Below are positions 49,754 through 61,727 of a stretch of 64,000 bases of DNA, one piece after another. Each line of letters opens with the position of its first letter. Position 1 is the stretch's first letter. A program made the translations under genes and the position numbers. The notes under the pieces were generated by a model, which was not told the origin of the DNA, ran no database searches, and saw nothing but the letters and a program-made list of their open reading frames with translations. Origin of the DNA: Selenomonas dianae (GTDB lineage Bacteria > Bacillota > Negativicutes > Selenomonadales > Selenomonadaceae); contig NZ_CP128650.1 in NCBI RefSeq assembly GCF_030644225.1, positions 2,036,001-2,100,000 on the forward strand. Direction: 5' to 3'.

Positions 49754-51167
49754 GACACGCTTTGGCCGTTGGATCGACCGGTATTTCTACGTCCGCATCT
49801 CCACGAAGATCACGCTCATGTACGCAGCCATCCTCTTTTTCGTCCTCATCATATCGACGGCGATTCTGGGGATGGGCGCGTACATCTATTTCTACCGACA
49901 GGCGGAGGTGGATCTCGACCGCAGCATTCACCATGTGATGAGCAACATCGAGAGCGGAAATGCGGCGGAGGCAAAGTTCTGGTTCGAGGGACCTGTCATC
50001 CCCGGTGTCATCGTGCGGATCACAGATGAGACCGGGCGCGTTGTGCTCGACACGGATGCCCATTTCCCCTCCATCGAAACGATTGAGGCGGCGCGTGTGC
50101 CGACACCGATCTGGGCAAATCCCGAGATGGAGGTCTCGGACTTCCGCAACGGGGCGGTCTATCACGCGCGGCGCACAGTTTCGTTCGGCGGACTGTCCTA
50201 TCAGATCCATTTTTTTCGCACAATTACGACGGAAAAGGATTTTTTCAATGCCCTCCAACGGCTTCTCTTCTACACCGTCGCCATCTGCTTCGTCCTCGCG
50301 CTCGCGGCGGCGCATTTCATCAGTGTACGCATCCTGAAACCCATCCGCGAGATCACATGGACGGCACGCAGCATCGAGGTGGAACGCCTCGGCAAACGCC
50401 TCGACGTACCGCACGCACGCGACGAGCTCTCGGAGCTGGCGCAGACGTTCAACCGGATGCTCGACCGCCTGCAGGAGGGCTTCCTGCAGCAACAGCGTTT
50501 TGTCTCGGATGCCTCGCATGAGCTGCGCACGCCGCTCACGGTCATCCTCGGCTACTCGGATATGCTCTCACGCTGGGGGCGCGAGGACAGGAACACACTC
50601 GACGAGGGCATCACCGCCATCCGCTCGGAGGCGGAGAATATGCAGCAGCTCATCGAAAAGCTGCTCTTCCTCGCGCGTGCCGACCAAAAGCGGCAGGCAG
50701 TCAACAAGGAGGAGGTCGACTTCGCCGCGCTGCTCGCCGATACGATGGAGAAGATGCAGACCGTCACGACCTCGCACGAGGTCGCCCTCGGCACGAACGA
50801 TCCCGCCCTCGTCAACGGCGACCCCGTACTCCTGCGGCAGCTGCTGCGCGTATTCCTGGAGAACAGTCTCAAGTATACGCCGGAGGGCGGTCACATCCGC
50901 GTTTCCTCCGTGGAGACGGCGGACGGCAGCAGGGTCATGGTAACCATCGCCGACGACGGCATCGGCATCGCGCCCGAGCATCAGCCGCGCATCTTCGATC
51001 GGTTCTACCGCGTCGACTCCTCACGCACGAAGGAGACGGGCGGCTCCGGACTCGGACTCTCCATCGCACGCTGGATCGCCGATCGGCATGACATCAGGAT
51101 CTCGCTTCAGAGTGCCGTGAACAAAGGGACGACCATCACCCTCATGATCCCAACCATACACGAATGA
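49737..51167 (+). CDS. ArlS-type sensor histidine kinase
   Basis: About 476 residues. Two transmembrane helices (ITLMYAAILFFVLIISTAIL and FFNALQRLLFYTVAICFVLAL, quoted in family-typical positions) flank an extracytoplasmic sensor; a HAMP domain follows (ISVRILKPIREITWTARSIE). Phosphoacceptor H261 is in ASHELRTPLTVILGY, and the ATPase lobe has the N, G1 and G2 boxes (ENSLKYTPEGG, IADDGIGIAPE, GGSGLGLSIAR). A GGTATG start overlaps the regulator gene, giving coupled expression. Confidence 0.93.
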   Translation: MLSATRTRFGRWIDRYFYVRISTKITLMYAAILFFVLIISTAILGMGAYIYFYRQAEVDLDRSIHHVMSNIESGNAAEAKFWFEGPVIPGVIVRITDETGRVVLDTDAHFPSIETIEAARVPTPIWANPEMEVSDFRNGAVYHARRTVSFGGLSYQIHFFRTITTEKDFFNALQRLLFYTVAICFVLALAAAHFISVRILKPIREITWTARSIEVERLGKRLDVPHARDELSELAQTFNRMLDRLQEGFLQQQRFVSDASHELRTPLTVILGYSDMLSRWGREDRNTLDEGITAIRSEAENMQQLIEKLLFLARADQKRQAVNKEEVDFAALLADTMEKMQTVTTSHEVALGTNDPALVNGDPVLLRQLLRVFLENSLKYTPEGGHIRVSSVETADGSRVMVTIADDGIGIAPEHQPRIFDRFYRVDSSRTKETGGSGLGLSIARWIADRHDIRISLQSAVNKGTTITLMIPTIHE

Positions 51168-51172
51168 ACAAG

Positions 51173-51211
51173 AAAAGGCGTTGTCTGTGCGGTACACAGA
51201 CAGCGCCTTTT
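51173..51211 (+). terminator. intrinsic terminator after the two-component operon
   Basis: AAAAGGCGTTGTCTGTG paired with CACAGACAGCGCCTTTT around a five-base loop; near-perfect 17-bp stem ending in T4. It separates the histidine kinase from rfbD, which has a TGATACAAT extended -10 just after it. Confidence 0.9.
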
Positions 51212-51251
51212 GTGATACAATGGAAAAAAAGAAAAAGAAAGGCGGATTGCT

Positions 51252-52106
51252 ATGAAAATCCTCATCACCGGAGCAACAGGACAGTTGGGGTACGACTGCG
51301 TGGAGGAGTGCAAAGCGCGCGGGCACGAGGTACACGGTGTTTCCTCAAAGCTCTTCCCGCTGTCCGACGAGAACGTCATGCGTGCCGTCCTTGAGGCGAC
51401 GGAGCCCGACGCCATCCTCCACGCGGCTGCATACACCGCAGTGGACAAGGCGGAGGACGAGCCGAGTCTCTGCCACAAGGTCAATGCGGCGGGCACGGAG
51501 ATCCTTGCACGGCTCGCCCGCGAGCGGGATGCAAAGCTCCTCTACGTCAGCACGGACTACGTTTTCCCCGGCACGGGCGACACCCCGCACGAAACGAACG
51601 CGCTCACTGCTCCGCACAACGTCTACGGTGCGTCGAAACTCGCGGGTGAGGAGGCGGTACAGCAGCACCTCGACAAATACTTCATCGTGCGCACCTCGTG
51701 GGTCTTCGGTGCGCATGGCAAAAACTTCGTAAAGACCATGCTTGAACTCGCGGGAACCCACAAGAGCCTCTCCATCGTCGCCGATCAGATCGGCTCGCCC
51801 ACCTATACGCGCGACCTCGCCCCGCTGCTCGTGGATATGCTCGAATCGGAGAAGTACGGCATCTATCACGCAACGAACGAGGGGTACTGCTCGTGGGCAA
51901 AATTCGCCGCCGAGATCTTCCGTCAGGCGGGCTTGGATGTGAACGTCACCTCCGTCCCCTCGCATATGTACCCGACGAAGGCGACGCGCCCGAAGAACTC
52001 GCGCCTGAGCAAAAAATCCCTCGACGAGGCGGGCTTTCCCCGGCTGCCGGCGTGGGAGGATGCGGTTGGGCGGTTCTTGGAGGAGCTGAGAGAAGCAAGG
52101 GCATAG
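51252..52106 (+). CDS. rfbD: dTDP-4-dehydrorhamnose reductase
   Basis: 284 residues. An SDR with MKILITGATGQLGYDCVEEC at the N-terminus, HAAAYTAVDKAEDEP, VSTDYVFPG and the catalytic YGASKLAGEE. It reduces dTDP-4-keto-L-rhamnose to dTDP-L-rhamnose for surface polysaccharide. rfbA, rfbB and rfbC are not in the window, so this gene is detached from the usual rfbABCD set. AAAGGCGGATTGCT precedes the ATG. Confidence 0.93.
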   Translation: MKILITGATGQLGYDCVEECKARGHEVHGVSSKLFPLSDENVMRAVLEATEPDAILHAAAYTAVDKAEDEPSLCHKVNAAGTEILARLARERDAKLLYVSTDYVFPGTGDTPHETNALTAPHNVYGASKLAGEEAVQQHLDKYFIVRTSWVFGAHGKNFVKTMLELAGTHKSLSIVADQIGSPTYTRDLAPLLVDMLESEKYGIYHATNEGYCSWAKFAAEIFRQAGLDVNVTSVPSHMYPTKATRPKNSRLSKKSLDEAGFPRLPAWEDAVGRFLEELREARA

Positions 52107-52151
52107 AGGAAACGTTATCCCTCTCGCCGTATTGTATACCCTAACAGACCC

Positions 52152-52195
52152 GTGACAAATATGCCTCATTCTGCTATAATGAGGCATATTTTTTC
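52152..52195 (+). terminator. rfbD terminator overlapping the sstT promoter
   Basis: AATATGCCTCAT/ATGAGGCATATT is a 12-bp perfect stem (52158-52190) followed by Ts. Within it GTGACA at 52152 and TATAAT at 52175 are 17 bases apart, so the likely sstT promoter shares the hairpin sequence. Transcripts from that promoter would start in or just after the 3' arm and not form the hairpin. Confidence 0.75.
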
Positions 52196-52215
52196 TGCTC
52201 AAAGGAGGAATTTTC

Positions 52216-53463
52216 TTGTTCACCAACATCAGCCGCAAGTACCGCGAAACGGCACTCATCAAGCTCATCGCGGTCGGACTCATCATCGGCATCCTCATCG
52301 CGCTCTATGCACCCGCGCTCATCCCCCTTGTCGCCGTGCTCGGCGATGTCTTCGTCCGCGCCCTGAAGGGCGTCGCGCCGATCCTCGTCTTTGTCCTTGT
52401 CATGAACGCCATGGCGCAGCGCACCGTCGGCGCGGGCGCGGCACTGAAGCCCATCGTCCGGCTCTACGTCATCGCGACCTTCCTCGCCTCCGTCGTCGCC
52501 GTCGGCTTCTCCTTCGCCTTCCCCTCGACGCTCCATCTCGTCGTAGCGGATGCGACCGTCGCGCCGCCGAGCGGCATCGTCGAGGTCGTACACAACCTCA
52601 TCATGAACGTTGTTGACAACCCGCTCCACGCCATCGCAAATGCGAACTACATCGGCATCCTCGCATGGAGCATCCTCGCGGGAATCGCCCTCCAGAAGGC
52701 AAGCCCGACGACGAAGAACACCGTGCGCGACTTTGCCGTCGTCATGACGCAGATCGTGCTCTGGGTCATCCGTTTTGCCCCGTTCGGCATCATGGGGCTC
52801 GTGGCGGATGCGGTCGGCACGAGCGGCGTGGATGCCCTCGTCAGCTATCTTCAGCTCCTCGCCGTCCTACTCGGCGCATTCTTCTCCGTCGCCCTCATCA
52901 TGAATCCCATCATCGTCTGGGCGCACATCCGCCGCAACCCGTACCCGCTCGTCCTTACGACCCTGCGTGAGAGCGGCATCTACGCATTCTTTACACGCAG
53001 CTCTGCGGCAAACATCCCCGTCAACCTCCAGCTCTGCAAACGGCTCGGCCTCAACCCCGAGGTCTACTCCATCTCCATCCCGCTCGGCGCGACCATCAAC
53101 ATGAGCGGCGCGGCGATCACGATTGCGATTCTCTCGCTCGCGGCGGCACATACACTCGGTGTCAATGTCGATCTGCCGACGGCGCTGCTCCTGTGCCTCA
53201 TCGCTACGGTCGGCGCGTGCGGCGCATCGGGCGTTGCGGGCGGATCGCTCCTCCTCATCCCCGTCGCCTGCTCCTCGTTCGGCATCAGCAACGACATCGC
53301 CATGCAGGTCGTCGGCGTCGGCTTTATCATCGGCGTGCTGCAGGACTCCTGCGAGACCGCGCTCAACAGCTCCTCTGACGCGCTCTTTACCGCAACGGCG
53401 GAATTCGCCGAGCGGGCAAAGGCAGGGACGCTCACCGCAGAGGATATGACGCCGAAGGACTGA
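52216..53463 (+). CDS. sstT: Na+/serine-threonine symporter SstT
   Basis: 415 residues. An SLC1/DAACS-family transporter importing serine and threonine with sodium. About eight transmembrane helices and two re-entrant loops; the substrate loops are [20 protein letters not shown] and [20 protein letters not shown], and the late [15 protein letters not shown] region (here [16 protein letters not shown]) is SstT-specific. It starts with TTG preceded by AAAGGAGG. Monocistronic, bounded by terminators. Confidence 0.94.
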   Translation: MFTNISRKYRETALIKLIAVGLIIGILIALYAPALIPLVAVLGDVFVRALKGVAPILVFVLVMNAMAQRTVGAGAALKPIVRLYVIATFLASVVAVGFSFAFPSTLHLVVADATVAPPSGIVEVVHNLIMNVVDNPLHAIANANYIGILAWSILAGIALQKASPTTKNTVRDFAVVMTQIVLWVIRFAPFGIMGLVADAVGTSGVDALVSYLQLLAVLLGAFFSVALIMNPIIVWAHIRRNPYPLVLTTLRESGIYAFFTRSSAANIPVNLQLCKRLGLNPEVYSISIPLGATINMSGAAITIAILSLAAAHTLGVNVDLPTALLLCLIATVGACGASGVAGGSLLLIPVACSSFGISNDIAMQVVGVGFIIGVLQDSCETALNSSSDALFTATAEFAERAKAGTLTAEDMTPKD

Positions 53464-53515
53464 ACGGCTCATACAAGGGAGCACGCGCATCAACTTCATC
53501 TGTAAACAGACACAA

Positions 53516-53557
53516 AAACACGGTATGGACGTGATTTTCACATTCATACCGTGTTTT
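53516..53557. terminator. bidirectional terminator between sstT and the dUTPase-fold gene
   Basis: AAAACACGGTATG pairs with CATACCGTGTTTT over a 16-base loop; A/T runs on both sides give termination in both directions. Confidence 0.88.
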
Positions 53558-53587
53558 CATGTGTAAGGATTCGGATCATTCCCCGGC

Positions 53588-54397
53588 TTACAGCCAAGTT
53601 GCAAAAACAGATGCGGCAACAAAACAAGCAAGACCAATGCCGACTTCAATCCAAAGCATATGTTGATTCACGGGTTTACTGCTGATCATACGTTGAACAA
53701 AACCGATCAAAATGGCAATGCTGCCCACCGTCCCAAAGTTGAATACGAGCATTCTGAACACAGTGCCGGCGCCCGTACTGTCCCTTACCAGTCCCACATT
53801 GATATTGATCAAACTGAACAGGGCGACAAATATCGTAAGCAGGACAAGAACATTCGCATAGATGCCCTTTTCGATGTTTTTCAATTCATCTTTTTGCGAC
53901 TCGAATTTCTGCATGGTCTTTTGATATGCGCCGCGATATTCCGCCATACCGCTGAAATTCAGTTCGTTATTGAACGTCCCCTCATAGGGCTTGTCAACAC
54001 TGCCATCCACCTTTATGAAATAAATGGCAGCATATTGTTCCCCTTTTGAAAACTTAATCGTATCGGTCGATACATTTGAGATGCGAAAAAAAACGCGCGT
54101 TTTATGTCCCGGATAGTATATTGGTGCGTCCAAGCGCAAGCCCTGTCTGATTTTCGAATTTCGTGCATTGATGATTGCAGCCATATCCGAGGGCAAATCA
54201 ATTTGCTCCTCACAAGAAACGAATACCGATTCCCCGGGGTTTAAGCTGATTCCGGACTGCGTGATGATCTCCCCGTCTTTTGTCGTATGGAATTCTTTCG
54301 ACGACAGATCATACGAGATCGGACCGACACGTTCTTCCGAAAACGGAGAAATAAGTTGTTCGCCTGCCGCTTTTATGTTTCTGTCCGCTACAAACAT
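53588..54397 (-). CDS. dCTP-deaminase/dUTPase-fold protein with C-terminal membrane helices
   Basis: 269 residues. Residues 1-140 resemble dCTP deaminase (GPISYDLSSKEF, LNPGESVFVSCEEQIDLP, NARNSKIRQGL, FSKGEQYAAIYFIKV). The deaminase glutamate normally in a VLEFYN-type strand is replaced by arginine (VFFRISN), so deamination is unlikely. A short coiled coil (residues 155-175) leads to three predicted transmembrane helices (VLVLLTIFVALFSLININVG, LVFNFGTVGSIAILIGFV, IEVGIGLACFVAASVFATWL). AT-richer than neighbours and monocistronic between two terminators. A membrane-tethered nucleotide-sensing or hydrolysing protein is inferred. Confidence 0.7.
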   Translation of the reverse strand: MFVADRNIKAAGEQLISPFSEERVGPISYDLSSKEFHTTKDGEIITQSGISLNPGESVFVSCEEQIDLPSDMAAIINARNSKIRQGLRLDAPIYYPGHKTRVFFRISNVSTDTIKFSKGEQYAAIYFIKVDGSVDKPYEGTFNNELNFSGMAEYRGAYQKTMQKFESQKDELKNIEKGIYANVLVLLTIFVALFSLININVGLVRDSTGAGTVFRMLVFNFGTVGSIAILIGFVQRMISSKPVNQHMLWIEVGIGLACFVAASVFATWL

Positions 54398-54476
54398 GAC
54401 GATGCCTCCAACAATACACCTCTGTATTCATTGTACCACCGGCGTCAAGATGGGCTGTGCTTCCCTTAAGCCAAAC

Positions 54477-54524
54477 AAAAAGAAGCGGCAATCGCTTCGT
54501 TCTGCGGTTGCCACTTCTTTTTTT
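54477..54524. terminator. bidirectional terminator between the chemoreceptor and the dUTPase-fold gene
   Basis: AAAAAGAAGCGGCAA and TTGCCACTTCTTTTTTT form a 15-bp stem with one mismatch, extended inward by CG/CG; T7 on one strand, T5 on the other. Mainly ends the chemoreceptor gene. Confidence 0.88.
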
Positions 54525-54534
54525 ATGGATGAAC

Positions 54535-56262
54535 TCAGGTCTTGAACTTTGCCGCCGCAACGTTCAGATCGTGCGCCATGTCCGAGAGTCCGCGGCTGCT
54601 CGCTGCGATCTCCTCCATGCCCGCCGCCTGCTGCTCCGTCGCCGCAGAAACGTTCTGCGATTCTGCCGCGACCTTCGAGGCGGCATCGTGAATCTTGCCT
54701 GTCGCATCGTCGATCTTCGCCGCACGCGCGGTCAGATCGTCCATCGTCGATCCGATGTTGGCAGAGTACTGTTGGAGACGGTCGATCATCGCGCGGATCT
54801 CCGAGAACTCCTCGCCCGTCGCCGTAACGTTCTCGCGTCCCTTCTCCGCCTCTTCGCGACCTCTCTCCATAGCAGCGACCGCCTGCTCCGTCTCCTCCTG
54901 AATGGTACGGATGAGATCGCCGATCTGCTTGGAGGCGTTCTGCGACTCCTCGGCGAGTTTTCTGACCTCCTCAGCGACGACAGCGAAACCGTGCCCGTGC
55001 TCCCCCGCACGCGCCGCCTCGATCGCTGCGTTGAGTGCGAGCAGGTTCGTCTGCCCCGAGATGCCGGAGATGACCTCGACGATGTTGCCGATCTCCTTCG
55101 AGCGCTCGCCGAGCTTCGCCACGACATTCGAGGAGGAAATGACCGTATCCGCGATGGTATTCATCTGATCGACAGTCGCCACAACGAGCTTGTTGCCCTC
55201 CTCCGCCTTCTGTGATGTCTGCGCGATGTCTGTACCGACGTTCTCGATGGTCTTTGTGACATCCGTCAGGCCACGTGTAAAGGCATGCACCTGATGCTTT
55301 GCCTCCGCAACGGAGTCCATCTGGGTCTGTGCCGCCTCGGCGACCTCCGTGATGGACTGCGCGACGTTCTGCGTCGCCAGTGCCGACTGCTCGGACGTGC
55401 TCGTGAGCGTCCCCGAGGAGTCGGAGACCGTCTCCGCCGTCTTCTGGATGGTCTTGGTCATGCCGCGGATGTTCTCAAGCATCTTGTTCGTCTGGTCTGC
55501 CATCTGCCCGAACTCATCGCCCGAGTCCGTCGGCAGATGGACGCTGAGATCGCCCTGCGCCACCTTGCGCAGGGAACCGAGCATCATGTCCACCGAGGTG
55601 GAGATGGCGCGCAGGAGGATGAACCCGCTGATACAAGCCAGGAGGATGGCGGCGACGGCGACGACGACCGTGGTCATGATGACGCGATTATATACGGTAT
55701 CGCTCTCCGCATTTGCCTCCTGCGCCCCCTTGATGGAGCGTGCCTGATCCTCCATCACCAGCTTGGTGAAGGCGCGATAGGCATCCCGCGTCGGCCCCTG
55801 TGCATAGGAAAGAATCGCATTCTGATCGCCCGCAGCCATCAGAGGCTCGATCTCCTTGCCCGTATCGAGATATGCCTGCCATGCCTTGCGCTCGTTCTCC
55901 AAGATCGCACGATCCTTCTGCTCCGACTCTGCCGAGACGTAGCTGATGGAGGAGAGTGATTTCTCATAGTTTGCAAAGGCATCGTCCACTGCCTTTTTCG
56001 CCTCCGCGAGATCGTTCTCCGCCTTCTCGCGCGCAGCGGGGTCCTTCGTCAGTGCCCGCATCACCGCACGCCGCCGTACGATGTTCGCCCTGTCCGAGAG
56101 ATCTGATGCCGCCCCGAGTGTAATCGTCCAGTCCATCACATCCTTCGTCGATGCGTTGAGCGCCCTTGCCGACTGGATCGCATACACGCCAAACCCCAAA
56201 AAGATCGCGATGAGTATTGCAAAACTCAAAATGATTTTTTTCGATACGGTGAGCCCGTTCAT
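54535..56262 (-). CDS. methyl-accepting chemotaxis protein
   Basis: About 575 residues. TM1 ([20 protein letters not shown]) and TM2 ([20 protein letters not shown]) enclose a 4-helix-bundle sensor domain; a HAMP follows, then a full cytoplasmic signalling domain with the CheA/CheW-binding tip [18 protein letters not shown] and flanking methylation helices. The start at 56262 has GGGAGG four to five bases upstream. No C-terminal CheR pentapeptide. A TATAAT promoter lies about 150 bases upstream. Confidence 0.95.
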   Translation of the reverse strand: MNGLTVSKKIILSFAILIAIFLGFGVYAIQSARALNASTKDVMDWTITLGAASDLSDRANIVRRRAVMRALTKDPAAREKAENDLAEAKKAVDDAFANYEKSLSSISYVSAESEQKDRAILENERKAWQAYLDTGKEIEPLMAAGDQNAILSYAQGPTRDAYRAFTKLVMEDQARSIKGAQEANAESDTVYNRVIMTTVVVAVAAILLACISGFILLRAISTSVDMMLGSLRKVAQGDLSVHLPTDSGDEFGQMADQTNKMLENIRGMTKTIQKTAETVSDSSGTLTSTSEQSALATQNVAQSITEVAEAAQTQMDSVAEAKHQVHAFTRGLTDVTKTIENVGTDIAQTSQKAEEGNKLVVATVDQMNTIADTVISSSNVVAKLGERSKEIGNIVEVISGISGQTNLLALNAAIEAARAGEHGHGFAVVAEEVRKLAEESQNASKQIGDLIRTIQEETEQAVAAMERGREEAEKGRENVTATGEEFSEIRAMIDRLQQYSANIGSTMDDLTARAAKIDDATGKIHDAASKVAAESQNVSAATEQQAAGMEEIAASSRGLSDMAHDLNVAAAKFKT

Positions 56263-56416
56263 TTTTTCCTCCCTTTCCGAAAACCATCTCAGGATATTCA
56301 CCGGCGTTAGGAACTCCCTCCCCTGCGGAACAATACGGTACGTCGTCCCGTATCGCGCTTGATTTCACATCCATCCTCAAAAAACAATGCAGGATAACGG
56401 ATGTTATGCCATTGTC

Positions 56417-56446
56417 ATTATAGCACTGAACGCCGCTTCTCCACAA
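56417..56446 (-). promoter_or_regulatory. candidate promoter of the chemoreceptor gene
   Basis: Minus strand TTGTGG, 18 bases, TATAAT. The leader of about 140 bases to the start codon contains no gene. Confidence 0.5.
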
Positions 56447-56551
56447 GATGTTTTATGATGATTCTTCCATATATGGAAACGGAACGGCGCATCTCTATCG
56501 CTCCGTTCCGTCCGGTTGATTGTTCTTATGATTTGTTATTGTGTCGTGTCG

Positions 56552-57106
56552 TCACAGATAGCGCAGCCGCCTGTTCAGCGTCACGCCGAGCGCGGCGGCG
56601 GCAACCGCCTTGATGAGGTCGCCCGGGATGTACTGGACGAGCGCCATAAACGCGGCGACAAGCCCTGCGAACTTATCCCCAAAGAGGATGGTCAGCCAGA
56701 GCGTTGCGATGAGGTAGGTGACGGGTACGCTCACGAGCGTACCGACAAGCGCATAACGCGTAAAGGACGGCTCGCTGCCCTTGCCCATACTCATGAGGGT
56801 GTACGCGAGCAGAAAACCGATGAAGAATCCGCCGCGCGGCCCCATGATGATGCCGAGCCCGCCGACGCCGCCCGCGAACACGGGCAGCCCGATCGCACCG
56901 AGCACGGTGTACCCCACGAGGACGACTGCCGTCTGGCGCGGTGTTAAGACAAGCGCGGCAAGACACATGACGAAGGTCTGCATCGTCAGCGGCGCCATGA
57001 ACGGCACGGGGATCGCAATGTACGCGCTCACGCAGATCAGCGCAATGCAGAGTGCCATGCGCGTGGTATTGCGTACGGAAAAGAATTTATCATCGCGTGT
57101 TGTCAT
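56552..57106 (-). CDS. bioY: biotin transporter BioY (ECF substrate-binding subunit)
   Basis: 184 residues, six transmembrane helices. Family hallmarks are IPVPFMAPLTMQTFVMCLAA near residue 32 and GLPVFAGGVGGLGIIMGPRG near 75 followed by GGFFIGFLLAY. BioY captures biotin and either works alone or with the ECF energising module, which is not encoded nearby. The start follows AAAGGAGCGATTCTC. It has its own promoter. Confidence 0.95.
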   Translation of the reverse strand: MTTRDDKFFSVRNTTRMALCIALICVSAYIAIPVPFMAPLTMQTFVMCLAALVLTPRQTAVVLVGYTVLGAIGLPVFAGGVGGLGIIMGPRGGFFIGFLLAYTLMSMGKGSEPSFTRYALVGTLVSVPVTYLIATLWLTILFGDKFAGLVAAFMALVQYIPGDLIKAVAAAALGVTLNRRLRYL

Positions 57107-57129
57107 GAGAATCGCTCCTTTTCGTTGGT

Positions 57130-57158
57130 ATTTTACAGCGAATGGAGAGATTCGTCAA
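57130..57158 (-). promoter_or_regulatory. promoter of bioY
   Basis: Minus strand TTGACG, 17 bases, TAAAAT, 23 bases before the start. GTTGAC and TACCAAC near the two elements are weakly reminiscent of a BirA box, but I would not call one. Confidence 0.65.
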
Positions 57159-57204
57159 CTTGTTTTATAGAATCGGTAGACATCACTCCATGAGGAAGTT
57201 TTTA

Positions 57205-57234
57205 CTGACAAAACAGATGTTTCTATGCTATACT
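57205..57234 (+). promoter_or_regulatory. promoter of the small hydrophobic peptide gene
   Basis: CTGACA, 18 bases, TATACT, about 47 bases upstream of the peptide start codon. Confidence 0.55.
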
Positions 57235-57280
57235 GTTGATGTTGCTTCCCCCATACTGGCAACAGAAAGGGGTGTTGATT

Positions 57281-57364
57281 TTGGAGCTACTCACCATTTT
57301 TACTATTTCTGTCGCAGCAAATGTAACCTCGTACTACATTTGCAAATGGCTGGACAGACGATGA
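57281..57364 (+). CDS. 27-residue hydrophobic peptide, type I toxin-like
   Basis: Starts at TTG with AGGGG eight bases upstream and encodes a peptide beginning MELLTIFTISVAANVTS and ending YYICKWLDRR: one short transmembrane helix with a Lys/Trp/Arg-rich tail. The YYICKWLD ending recurs, from memory, in many short Firmicutes membrane peptides annotated as hypothetical or holin-like. It has its own promoter and a strong terminator, so it forms an independent transcript of about 200 bases between bioY and rpoC. Membrane-active toxin or small regulatory peptide is inference. Confidence 0.6.
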   Translation: MELLTIFTISVAANVTSYYICKWLDRR

Positions 57365-57414
57365 GCTAAGCAACCAGCATAGGGCTTGAGCCACCCTCGC
57401 AAGAACGGCATAGA

Positions 57415-57447
57415 AAATCCCGGCAGTTCGCACCTGCCGGGATTTTT
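57415..57447. terminator. bidirectional terminator between the small peptide gene and rpoC
   Basis: AAATCCCGGCAG/CTGCCGGGATTT, a perfect 12-bp stem with a short loop and T-run on the plus strand; also usable for rpoC on the minus strand, 70 bases after its stop codon. Confidence 0.9.
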
Positions 57448-57517
57448 GTTGATTTCGAAACCCTCACCAAGATTTCTTATAGAAAGTATAACACGTTACA
57501 GCGTCAAATGCAAGCGC

Positions 57518-61543
<4,026 letters not shown>

Positions 61544-61560
61544 CAGATGCCACTCCCTTC

Positions 61561-61727
61561 AAGGAATCGCTGATAAAATGAAGTCTTTCAGATTGGCGAT
61601 AGATTTTTCGTCCTGGCAAGGAAACAAACCGGACGCATAGTCGCTGTGCTATGTGGAGGATTTGTTGACACAGGCAGGGCGAAAAAGATGCGCCAAGATG
61701 ATGGGCTGAATTTATCAGTGCTTCCTT
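61561..61727 (+). repeat. dispersed intergenic repeat, full copy E between rpoB and rpoC
   Basis: About 167 bases from AAGGAATCGCTGATAAAATG to TTTATCAGTGCTTCCTT. It fills the rpoB-rpoC gap and its end overlaps the rpoB stop codon by two bases. Interior motifs CAAGGAAACAAACCGG, GAGGATTTGTTGAC and GGGCGAAAAAGATG match the other copies. Confidence 0.92.

Noticed and set aside
57130-57158. BirA operator upstream of bioY
   Set aside because: GTTGAC and TACCAAC give only a weak match to the BirA box; the promoter call does not depend on it.
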